A stretch of DNA of 64,000 bases from Mesomycoplasma lagogenitalium (GTDB lineage Bacteria; Bacillota_I; Bacilli_A; Mycoplasmatales; Metamycoplasmataceae), in NCBI RefSeq assembly GCF_029854295.1, contig NZ_CP122979.1, positions 806,001 through 870,000 of the forward strand, read 5' to 3'. This document shows positions 11,117 through 19,660 of the stretch, piece after piece. The position numbers and the translations under genes are program-made. Under the pieces are notes generated by a model, which made no database searches, was not told the origin of the DNA, and was given only the letters and a program-made list of their open reading frames with translations. Within the stretch, counting starts at the first letter, position 1. Every line of letters starts with the position of its first letter.

Positions 11117-11172
11117 AAAAGACATTTTTGTCTTTTCATCTGTTAATAATGAAAGTTGCTAACAGATGAAAA
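11117..11172 (+). promoter_or_regulatory. Two overlapping hairpins between ssb and the next ICE gene
   Basis: Hairpin 1: AAAAGACA (11117-11124), loop TTTT, TGTCTTTT (11129-11136), terminator-like. Hairpin 2: a perfect 13-bp stem, 11133-11145 with 11160-11172 (core CATCTGTTA/TAACAGATG), 14-nt loop. They share bases 11133-11136, so the full forms exclude each other. The arrangement could set relative expression of the upstream conjugation genes and the downstream genes. The inverted repeat could also be a protein-binding site. Confidence 0.55.
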
Positions 11173-11194
11173 TATAAAAATAAGAAAGGAAAAA

Positions 11195-11752
11195 ATGATT
11201 ATTAAAGACAATAAATTAATTGAAATAGAAAGTGCTTTTAATGAAAGTAAAGAAAAAGGCAAACAACTTTTACTTAATAATTTACTTGAATTAATTTCAA
11301 ACGAAAATAGCAAAAAAACTACTGATTTTCTTGAAAATTTACTTTCAATAAAAAAATTAATTAAAAAGATTAAGCGGTTGTTAAATAGATTTGAAAAATC
11401 AAATATCAAAAATATTATTAAAACTAAGCAATTGTCAAAATTGCCTTTAAAACAACAAGAAAAATATTTTCAAAATATTAGGATTTATACAAATAATTTA
11501 ATTGATTTAAATAAAAAAATTAACTTAATTTTATCTTTAGGTCAATATTATGGCTGTTGAAAATTTACTAAAAAATCTAAAGAAGAAGTTAAAAAGCACT
11601 TTAATAATGAAAATCAAGAACTTCAATCTTTAAATAAAAGTCAATATCAACCGGTTAATCAATATGCTAATAATCGTTATTTAAGATGAATGAAAGTTTT
11701 TGATGAAACTAGAATTACTTTAGAAAAAGCACTAATAGAAAAAAATATTTAA
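11195..11752 (+). CDS. Hypothetical helical ICE protein
   Basis: 185 aa, Lys/Asn/Leu-rich, predicted almost wholly alpha-helical with possible coiled coil around residues 15-110. No signal peptide, membrane segment or known motif. A good SD (AGAAAGGA) precedes ATG 11195, so an upstream in-frame ATG at 11156, which lies inside the hairpin loop region, is not needed. It is followed after 9 bp by another small hypothetical gene. Function unknown. Confidence 0.6.
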
Positions 11753-11761
11753 AAGGAAGAA

Positions 11762-12187
11762 ATGAAAAATAATTTATTAACAAAAAACCAAATGGAAATT
11801 ATTATTAAAAATTGAAATGAATTAGTTTTAAATGCTAATAGCAAGGAAAAAGATAAACTATTAAAACTGCTTAATAAGAAAGTAAAATTAAAGCATTATT
11901 TGCAAAATAAACATCTTTTAGAATGTTATAAATGAATTTTCAAAATCAATAAAGACTTAGTTGAAAAAGGTATTAATTCAGATTATGTAAGATTGAATTT
12001 AAAAAATTTAGTTGATAATGAAGATGATGAGCAATTATTTTATTTACACGATGAATATAAAGTGTATCAATTACAAAAATTTGATTTAATTAACGATTTT
12101 AATAATGATATTCTAATAAGTTTTTCTAATGATAATAAATTAATTAAAGCACTAGAAGTTGTTATCAAAATGTTTAAGAAAAAATAA
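11762..12187 (+). CDS. Hypothetical ICE protein
   Basis: 141 aa, acidic/basic mixed, probably helical and cytosolic; no membrane segment. AAGGAAG precedes ATG 11762. The stop is one base before the next ATG (12189). TGA-encoded Trp occurs twice (KNWNEL, YKWIF). No recognised family. Confidence 0.6.
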
Positions 12188-12188
12188 A

Positions 12189-12431
12189 ATGGAAACAGTT
12201 AATAAACATTTTAAAAAGTTCAAAAACTACGGATTAATTTGCTTTTTATCTTGCATATTTATGGTTTTTGGCTTTAGTTATTATTTTAAAGATTATGGAA
12301 TAGGGCTATTAATTTTTTCTATCTTTCAAACAATTGTTTTTATTGTTTCATTTATTTTTTTAAATTTTGAATTAACAAAATATAGAAAAGCAAAAGCAAT
12401 ACTTAAAAACTTTAATAATAATGGAAAATAA
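12189..12431 (+). CDS. Small two-pass membrane protein
   Basis: 80 aa with two hydrophobic segments (residues about 15-35 and 42-62) and basic ends. The start at 12189 is preferred over an in-frame upstream ATG at 12159, because the latter lies within the preceding gene and translation would be coupled to its stop. It overlaps the following small gene by 11 bp. No family recognised. Confidence 0.55.
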   Translation: METVNKHFKKFKNYGLICFLSCIFMVFGFSYYFKDYGIGLLIFSIFQTIVFIVSFIFLNFELTKYRKAKAILKNFNNNGK

Positions 12432-12612
12432 ATTATTAATTCGCATTAAAGAAAGTTTAGCAAACTTTGATTGTAGTGAAGAAGAAATTACACTAGCACT
12501 ATCTAAAATGACATTAAATGGGAACTACGAAATGCTATTTCAAACTGCTTTAAAAATTATTTTCGCTTATCGTTTTGAAAAAGGAATGGGCGATTTAAAT
12601 TTATGTTATTAA
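12421..12612 (+). CDS. Small hypothetical ICE protein
   Basis: 63 aa, predicted helical. It starts inside the end of the preceding membrane-protein gene and stops one base before the next ATG, so translation is probably coupled across the three genes. Contains DCSEEEITLALSKM; no known motif. Confidence 0.5.
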   Translation: MENKLLIRIKESLANFDCSEEEITLALSKMTLNGNYEMLFQTALKIIFAYRFEKGMGDLNLCY

Positions 12613-12613
12613 A

Positions 12614-12990
12614 ATGAGCGATAAAGAACAAGAAGTTTTTCAAAATTTTATCACATACATTGATAATCACCATTTACCAAGTTTTAGTAATTGAAAAACA
12701 GATAATTTACCGGCAATAAAATCAGTAAGTGAATTTGAAAATTCCTTTGATTTGCCGACATTAAATTTTTTAAATCGTTTTTTGATTGTGAAAAAGAATT
12801 TACTGAAATTCAAAACTTTTATCAACAAACAAAGCATTTAGATAAAGATGAATTTATTTTAAAAGATGAAGAATTCCCTTCTATTTGAGTTCATTTATCG
12901 CTAAAAACAACTTTAAGTTTTTATATTAAAGAAAACAATTTAAATTGAAAAAATAAAAAAGCATTATGAAAAATAATTAAAAAATTATAA
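12614..12990 (+). pseudogene. Hypothetical ICE gene interrupted by a -1-type frameshift at a T6 run
   Basis: From ATG 12614 the frame ends at TAG 12839-12841 (75 aa). A continuous, Trp-containing reading frame picks up just at the T6 run 12778-12783 and continues to TAA 12988-12990, with normal codon use (IQNFYQQTKHLDKDEF, WVHLSLKTTLSF). Adding one T would fuse both into a ~125-aa protein. This could be a true mutation, a slippery-site frameshift, phase variation or a sequencing error. The protein has no recognised domain. Confidence 0.65.
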
Positions 12991-12999
12991 AGGAAAATT

Positions 13000-13701
13000 A
13001 TGGAAAATTTTAAAACAAAAATTATAAATTATATAGAAAATCTAGACCCTAAAAAGATTTGAGATTTTTATAGTCAATTTTTAAATATAATTGAAAATTT
13101 AGAAAAAAATGGATATAAACTTTGCAAATATAGCATTGAATTAGATAGCGAACATTCGTTATTTTATGGAAAAGATTTTAAATATTTAATTGATGATGAA
13201 TTAAAAGAAAAAGGTTTAAGTTCTCATTATATTTATATTTTTAAAAATCTACAAAGAAAATTGGCTGCCGTTGATTTTTTAAGACACGGAAATTACTTTT
13301 TTAAAGTTAATGATGCTCAAAATGACTTTGTGGAAGTCAAACTAGATAAAAAAATAATGGAATTAAATGGTAGTGATTTTGATGAGCATATAGAAACAGA
13401 AGCACTATTAAATAGTGATGAATTAAAAGCATATATTCATAGTAATTTAAAACAATATGGAATTAATAGTGCTTGATTATTAGGTAAAACAACTAATAGT
13501 GAAATTTACTATTTAGATGATGAAAAAATTTATCAATTAAATGCTTATATGGATGAATTTATCGAACAAGATTTACAAACTCAAATGATAGATGTTATTT
13601 ACCAAATTTTTGAAAATGAAAAAATTAATGATAGTGAAAGTGAAAATTTAAAATTACATTTAAAAAATCAATTAACCGATTTAATGGAAAAGTTTCAATA
13701 A
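13000..13701 (+). CDS. Hypothetical acidic ICE protein
   Basis: 233 aa, acidic, without signal peptide or membrane segments. AAAGGAAAA precedes ATG 13000. The gene is open across TGA Trp codons (KIWDFY, SAWLLGK). The middle part (LAAVDFLRHGNYFFKVNDA and following) is predicted alpha/beta and the last third helical. It precedes an adenine-methyltransferase-like gene by 48 bp. I do not recognise a family. Confidence 0.6.
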
Positions 13702-13749
13702 AAGCGATTAGTAGCCATTAAAAACTATAAAAAATAAAAAGAGTAAAAA

Positions 13750-14310
13750 ATGGAGAAAGATAAAAAGCGAAATTTTTTCAATTTTAACAACGATGATGAA
13801 TGATATACAACAAAAGAAGATGTGCAGTTTTTTATTGATAATGCCAATATAAATAAAAATAAAATTATTTGATGTCCCTTTGATTTAAAAAATTCTAATT
13901 TCGTAACAACATTTAGAAAAAATGGCTATAAAGTTGTTCATTCTCACATTAATAATGAAAAAGATTTTTATAAATACCAACCTAAAAAATGGGACATTAT
14001 TGTAAGTAATCCGCCCTTTAAAAATAAAAATAAATTACTAGTAAGATTATTGGAATTTAATAAACCTTGAGCATTAATTTTTGGCATTCAAGCATTAAAT
14101 AGCGAACGATTTTGCAATGAATTACAAAAATTTAGCAATATTGAATATGTTCATTTAAAAAGGCGAATGTGCTTTACAAAGGATTATTTAAATTATGATG
14201 TAAAAAAATTACAAAGACCTTCGTTTGCCAGTATGTGAATAACAAGCAAAATTTTTGATAAGCAAATTCAAATTTGAGATGGTGTTAATTATAAAAATAG
14301 TGATAAATAA
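13750..14310 (+). CDS. Phage-type DNA N6-adenine methyltransferase-like protein
   Basis: 186 aa. Motif IV of N6-adenine/N4-cytosine methyltransferases is visible as SNPPF (residue ~94), preceded by the WDIIV strand. The N-terminal WCPFD-x(4)-SNFVTTF and VVHSHI segments match small phage and ICE Dam-like enzymes, and the protein ends with RPSFASMWI, also typical of that group. It would use S-adenosylmethionine to methylate DNA or, in a related family, RNA. No restriction partner is adjacent, so a solitary (anti-restriction or regulatory) methylase is likely. Target sequence cannot be read from the gene. Confidence 0.7.
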
Positions 14311-14345
14311 TAAAAAAGTTGAAAAAGATAAAGGAATATTACATT

Positions 14346-15779
14346 ATGGTAAAAGAATTTAAGAATTTAGAAAATAAACAAATTAGTTTATTAACTTGAA
14401 AACAGATTTTTGATATGGACGAAAGAGAAATAAATAAATGAAGTGCAAAAATTAAGTTATTAAAATTTGTTTTAAAGCAAAATGATAAAACTGATTTACC
14501 TACTAAAAAACAGATTTTTAACATAAATCATAAACAATTAAATTATTTTTTACTAAAACTTGATTTATTAAAATTAATTGCAGAGTTAGATGATAAAACT
14601 GATTTACCAACTTGAAAACAGATTTTTGATATGGACTTTGATAAATTGTATAAATGATGAGAAAAATTAGATTTATTAAAGTTCATTTTAGAGCAAAAAG
14701 ATAAAACTAATTTACCTACTAAAAAGCAAATTTTAAATATGGATGATAGTCAAATGAAACACTTATATGAAAAAACTAAATTATTTAAATTTACCGTTAA
14801 ACAAAAAGATAAAATCAATTTACCAACTTGAAAACAGATTTTGAATATGAATATTGATAAACTGCATAATTGACTAGATAAATTAGATTTATTAAAGTTC
14901 ATTTTAGAGCAAAAAGACAAAAGTAATTTACCAACTAAAAAGCAGATTCTTAATATGAATGATAATCAATTATCTTATTTATATAAAAAAACTAATTTAT
15001 TAAAATTCACTATTAAACAAAAAGATAAAAGCAATTTACCATCTTGAAAACAGATTTTTGATATGAATGATAATCAATTAAATAATCTCTTTCCAAAACT
15101 TGAATTTTTAGAATTAATTGCAGAGTTAGATGATAAAACTGATTTACCAACTTGAGAGCAGATTTTTGATATGGAAAATAATCAATTATCAAATTTATAT
15201 GAAAAATATTGATTACTAAAATCAATTTTAAAACAAGAAGATAAAACTGATTTACCTACTAAAAAACAAATTTTAAATATGGATGAATATCAAATAAATA
15301 ATTGAAGCGACAAAATTGAATTACTAGAATTTGTTTGAAATCAAAAAGATAAAACTAATTTACCAACTAGAAAGCAAATTCTTAATATAAATGACAACCA
15401 ATTAGAGGATTTTAACATAAAACTTGATTTATTAAACTTGATTGTAAAGTTAGATGATAAAACTGATTTACCAACTTGAAAACAGATTTTTGATATGGAT
15501 ATTGATAAATTGCATAACTTGCTAGAAAAATTAGATTTATTGAAATTAATTTCAAAGCAAAATGATAAAACTGATTTGCCTACTAAAAAGCAAATTTTAA
15601 ATATGGATGATAGTCAAATAAATAATTGAAATAGAAAAATTCAGTTATTAAAATTTGTTTTAAATCAAAATAATAAAACTGATTTACCAACTACAAAACA
15701 AATTCTTGATATGAACGATAATCAATTAAATAATTTAAATTTAAAAATTGAATTATTAAAGCAAATGTTAAGTTCTTAA
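14346..15779 (+). CDS. 36-aa helical repeat protein 1 (13 repeats)
   Basis: 477 aa: a 14-residue leader (MVKEFKNLENKQIS), then twelve full 36-residue repeats and a shortened thirteenth that ends the protein. Consensus: LPTxKQIxxM[DN] xx [QK]L, a short variable stretch, then KxxLLKxIxxQxDK[TS][DN]. Each unit looks like two helices, giving a continuous alpha-solenoid. Two residues after the [DN] are the most variable: ER, HK, FD, DS, ID, DN, DN, NN, EY, DN, ID, DS, DN. No signal or membrane segment, so cytosolic. AAAGGAATATT precedes the ATG, as in both paralogues that follow. Family not recognised; nucleic-acid or protein binding is the likely kind of function. Confidence 0.8.
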
Positions 15780-15830
15780 AATCAGTAGTGAAGATAAAAA
15801 ATATTTAAAAATATAAAGGAATATTGCATT

Positions 15831-16724
15831 ATGATAAAAGAATTTAATAATTTAGAAAATAAACAAATTAGTTCATTAACTTGAAAACAGATTTTTGATA
15901 TGGACGAAAGAGAAATAAATAAATTAATAATCAAAAAACGAATATGAGAATTTGTTTTAAAGTATAAAAATAATTTTTATTTACCTACTAAAAAGCAGAT
16001 TTTTAATATGAGTGAAAATCAATTAAACTGCTTTTTTCTAAAACTTGATTTATTAAAATTGATTGTAGAGTTAGATGATAAAACTGATTTACCAACTTGA
16101 GAGCAGATTTTTGATATGGATTATACTAAAATATTGAATTTAAATGACAAAATAGAAATCTTAAAATTAATTTCAAAACAAAAAGACAAAACTAATTTGC
16201 CTACTAAAAAGCAAATTCTTAATATGAATAATATTCAATTATCTTATTTATATAAAAAAACTAACTTATTAAAATTTACCATTAAACAAAAAGATAAAAG
16301 CAATTTACCAACTTGAGAACAGATTTTTGATATGAATATTGATAAATTGTATGATTGGCAAAAAAAGTTAGATTTAATAAAACTAATTTCAAAGCAAAAA
16401 GACAAAACCGATTTACCTAATAAAAAGCAAATTTTAAATATGAATAATAATCAAATAAGTAGTTGAAATAACAAAATTGAGTTATTAAAATTTGTTTTAA
16501 AACAAAAAGACAAAAGCAATTTGCCTACTAGAGAGCAGATTTTTGATATGGATAGTAATCAATTATTTTGTTTGTATATTAAAACCGAATTATTAGAATT
16601 TGTCATTAATCAAGAAGATAAAAGCAATTTACCAACTTGAAAACAGATTTTTGATATGAATGATAATCAATTAAATAATTTAAATTTAAAAATTGAATTA
16701 TTAAAGCAAATGTTAAGTTCTTAA
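15831..16724 (+). CDS. 36-aa helical repeat protein 2 (8 repeats)
   Basis: 297 aa, paralogue of the preceding gene. The leader (MIKEFNNLENKQISS) and first half-repeat are nearly identical to protein 1, then seven full 36-aa repeats and a shortened last one. The last repeat (IFDMNDNQLNN and LLKQMLSS end) matches the final repeat of protein 1 almost exactly. Variable residue pairs are ER, EN, YT, NI, ID, NN, SN, DN. The upstream sequence ATATAAAGGAATATTGCATT is shared with the sisters. The different repeat number and shared ends show expansion and contraction by recombination. Function unknown, same prediction as protein 1. Confidence 0.8.
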
Positions 16725-16791
16725 AAAACATAATTATTGATTTTTAAAATAAAAAACTATTTTATTTAAACATATAAAGGAATATTACATT

Positions 16792-17586
16792 ATGGTTAAA
16801 AAAATTGAAGATTTAAAGCCAAAGCAAAGTAATTTGCCAACCAGAGAGCAAATTATCAATATGAATGATAATCAATTAAATCATTGAAAATTTAAAATTG
16901 ATTTACTAAAAATAATTTTAAAGCAAAAAGACAAAACTAACTCGCTAACTTGAGAGCAAATTTTTAATATAGATGAAGAATGAAAAGTTGAACTATTAAA
17001 ATTAATTTTAGAGCAAAAAGATAAAAGTAATTTACCTACTAGAGAGCAGATTTTTAATATGAACGAAAATCAATTGTTGAATTGAGTAAATAAATTTTAT
17101 CTATTAAATTTTTTATTAGACCAAAATAATAAAAAGAATTTACCAACTAAAAAGCAGATTTTTAATTTAAGTAAAAAACAATTAAAATCTTGAGTTACAA
17201 AGGCCAAATTACTAAAATCAATTTTAGAACAAGAAGATGAAACTAATTTACCAACTTGAGAGCAGATTTTTAATATGAATAATAATCAATTATTTTATTG
17301 ACAATGGAAATTAAATTTATTAAATCTAGTTTTACAACAAGAAAATAAAACTAATTTACCAATTAGAAAGCAAATTCTTGCTTTTAATACAAAAAATATT
17401 CCATTGCCAAGTTTATTAAAAAAATATTTATTACTAGAATTAATTTTAGAACAAAATGATAAAACTAACTTGCCAACTTGAGAGCAAATAATCAATATGA
17501 ATGATAGTCAATTAAAACATTGAAAGGAAAAAATTAAACTATTAGAGGAAATTATTAATATGAACAATAAACAGTTGGAACATTAA
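16792..17586 (+). CDS. 36-aa helical repeat protein 3 (7 repeats, prematurely stopped)
   Basis: 264 aa, third paralogue with a more divergent leader (MVKKIEDLKPKQSN). Seven repeats are readable: repeat 2 is shortened by about six residues and repeat 6 is altered (ILAFNTKNIP). Variable pairs where clear: DN, EN, KK, NN, DS. The frame stops at TAA 17584-17586, but the same frame goes on for 11 codons (ending LLKQILD, TAA 17620) that look like the normal C-terminus of the family. A TGA-Trp to TAA change would explain it. The gene may still make a nearly complete protein. Ribosome site AAAGGAATATT is conserved. Confidence 0.75.
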
Positions 17587-17645
17587 CAAAAAAATAACTT
17601 ATTAAAGCAAATATTAGATTAAAAACAGCAGTAAGGAAGATAAAT

Positions 17646-18671
17646 ATGGAAGATATTTTACAACAACAAACAGTTAAAAATAATATTAAATCAGCAGTTT
17701 ATTATCAATTTTTTAATTATCTTGAAGATAAAAAAGATTTAAAAACTGTCTATTGAGATTTTTATGATAATAGTCCCATTAAAAGTGTAAAGTATTATAA
17801 AGCCCGCATTGAAAATCTTACATCTTATTTTAATTATAAAAAATCAAAAACTGTTTTTTTAAATAAAGAAAAAATCTTTGTTAATTTTTATCAAATAACT
17901 AAAAAGTTATCGGGAATTGATTTTGTTAAAAACATTAGTAATTATTCAATAAAAAATTGAAGTTATAAAAATGATTGTTATAAAAAATTACTTAACAGTA
18001 TGAAATTAAAACAATCTTGAGATAAATGAGAAATTTCATCTTTTTCAGAGCATTTAACACTATTTTTAACTTGAAAACAAAGTTTATTAAAGCAAAAATA
18101 TATTGACAAAATAAAAGAATTTATAACTCTTGCAAAACTAGAAGACGAAGATAAAAGTTTTATTAAAAAACAAAAAAATTGACTAGTGGAAAAAATTAAG
18201 CATTATATGATTGAAAACAATCTTTATGATAAAGTATTAGATTTTGATAAATGACGATTTTATAATGACAATAAATTGTCTTATTGAACAGTTGAAGAAA
18301 TTAAAGAAATTCTTTATCAACATAAACTTGAAGGTGCCAATTATATTCATAAACATACAGATTATAATGATTATGGTATTGGATTTACTAGTTCAAATTT
18401 AAACTATAATGCTAAAAAGTTTTTAACTAAAACTTTATATAAATTAATTGATAAAAACGATGATGTTCAATATATTTCCCTTATAGACAGAATCACTGAA
18501 GAAGATGAATATTATTTAATGTGAAATGTAATAGAAACGAAATTAATTTTATATAACTACATAGAAGAAAATTCAAACAACCTTTTACAAGAGCATATAC
18601 AAAAATTAAAGCAAATAATTGAAGAATCGGAAGATGAATTAAATGAAGATGAAAACTTACTTAAGTTCTAA
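17646..18671 (+). CDS. Hypothetical ICE protein, 341 aa
   Basis: 341 aa, Lys/Tyr/Asn-rich, no signal peptide or membrane span, acidic C-terminus (EESEDELNEDEN). GGAAGA precedes ATG 17646. Many TGA Trp codons confirm translation by the mycoplasma code. It follows the three repeat-protein genes by 60 bp after the premature stop and overlaps no other gene. I see no catalytic motif. The neighbouring solenoid genes may be functional partners, but this is only positional. Confidence 0.6.
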
Positions 18672-18693
18672 AAACACACAAAAAAGGAACAAA

Positions 18694-18936
18694 ATGAAAA
18701 AAGGCAACATAATTAATTTAATAAAATACTATTCTGAAAAAGATGATTTAAATTTTAAAAATGAAGCATATTTAATTGCTAAAGAATTTGATAAATTAGG
18801 TGATTATCAACTATCAGAATATATAAAAGAACTTCTTCGTGAGCCTAATGATTTTACTTTTAAAGAAGATACAAAAATAAAAACCGAGCAACTTTCTTTT
18901 CCCGAAAGAATTAAAGAAGATATTAAAAAATTTTAA
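18694..18936 (+). CDS. Small hypothetical ICE protein
   Basis: 80 aa from ATG 18694, which has a good AAAAAGGA ribosome site. An in-frame ATG at 18643 lies within the preceding gene and is less likely. The sequence (NEAYLIAKEFDKLGDYQLSE) resembles a short helical module often found at the N-terminus of, or beside, some AAA+ ATPases, but here nothing follows; low confidence in that comparison. It ends 20 bp before the RNase HIII gene. Confidence 0.55.
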   Translation: MKKGNIINLIKYYSEKDDLNFKNEAYLIAKEFDKLGDYQLSEYIKELLREPNDFTFKEDTKIKTEQLSFPERIKEDIKKF

Positions 18937-18956
18937 ATACAAATAAAAGGAGCAAA

Positions 18957-19628
18957 ATGAATAAACAACACACTGTTAAAAGGGTTGGTTGTGATGAAGT
19001 GGGCACTGGCGATTATTTAACACCAATTGTCGCTTGTGCCGTTTATATTCCTAAATCAAATTTACCTATAATTAAAGAATTAAATATCAAAGATTCAAAA
19101 AAACTTTCTGATTATACAATTAAAAACCTTGCCCAAAAATTAAAAGAATATTGTATTTATAAAATCAGTTATTTATCACAACAAGAATATAATAAATTAA
19201 ATAAAAAATTAAATGCTAATGAATTAAAAATGTTAATTCATTTGCAAAATATTAATTATATGGAAGAAAATTTACTAGTTGATGAAATAGTAATTGACCA
19301 ATTTTCCACCGAAAAAACAATTTTACTTTATATGGAAAAATTAGCATCAAATAATTTATATAAAGTTAAAAAAATTAATTCACCTTTAACATTAGAAATT
19401 CATAGCGAAGATAAGTATTTAGAAGTTGCTTGTGCTTCCATTTTAGCAAGAGATTTTTTACTAGAAAAAATGAAAGAACAAGAGCAACTGTGAAAATTTA
19501 ATTTCCCTTTAGGTGCAAGTTCTAATGTTAAAGTGGCTGCCCAAAAGTTTTTAAAAATCTACGGTTTTAATAAATTAGATAAAATTGCTAAATTACATTT
19601 TAAAACAACAAATGAACTTGAAAATTAA
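18957..19628 (+). CDS. rnhC: Ribonuclease HIII (ICE-encoded)
   Basis: 223 aa. Signature GCDEVGTGDYLTPIVACAVY at residues 11-30 carries the catalytic D-E pair of RNase HII/HIII and the HIII-type DEVGTGD; DSKKLS follows at ~47, and the third acidic site is at VIDQF. CASILARDF near residue 160 matches the AAASIIAR block with the fourth acidic residue. The usual N-terminal TBP-like domain of RNase HIII is missing, so it is a short form. It cleaves RNA in RNA-DNA hybrids; on an ICE it may remove primers or R-loops. AAAGGAG precedes ATG. Confidence 0.85.
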
Positions 19629-19660
19629 AATATCAACAATAAAACAAATTAAGGAGAATT

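Noticed and set aside
14339-17495. Minus-strand frames opposite the 36-aa repeat genes
   Set aside because: They merely mirror the repeat units; no ribosome sites.
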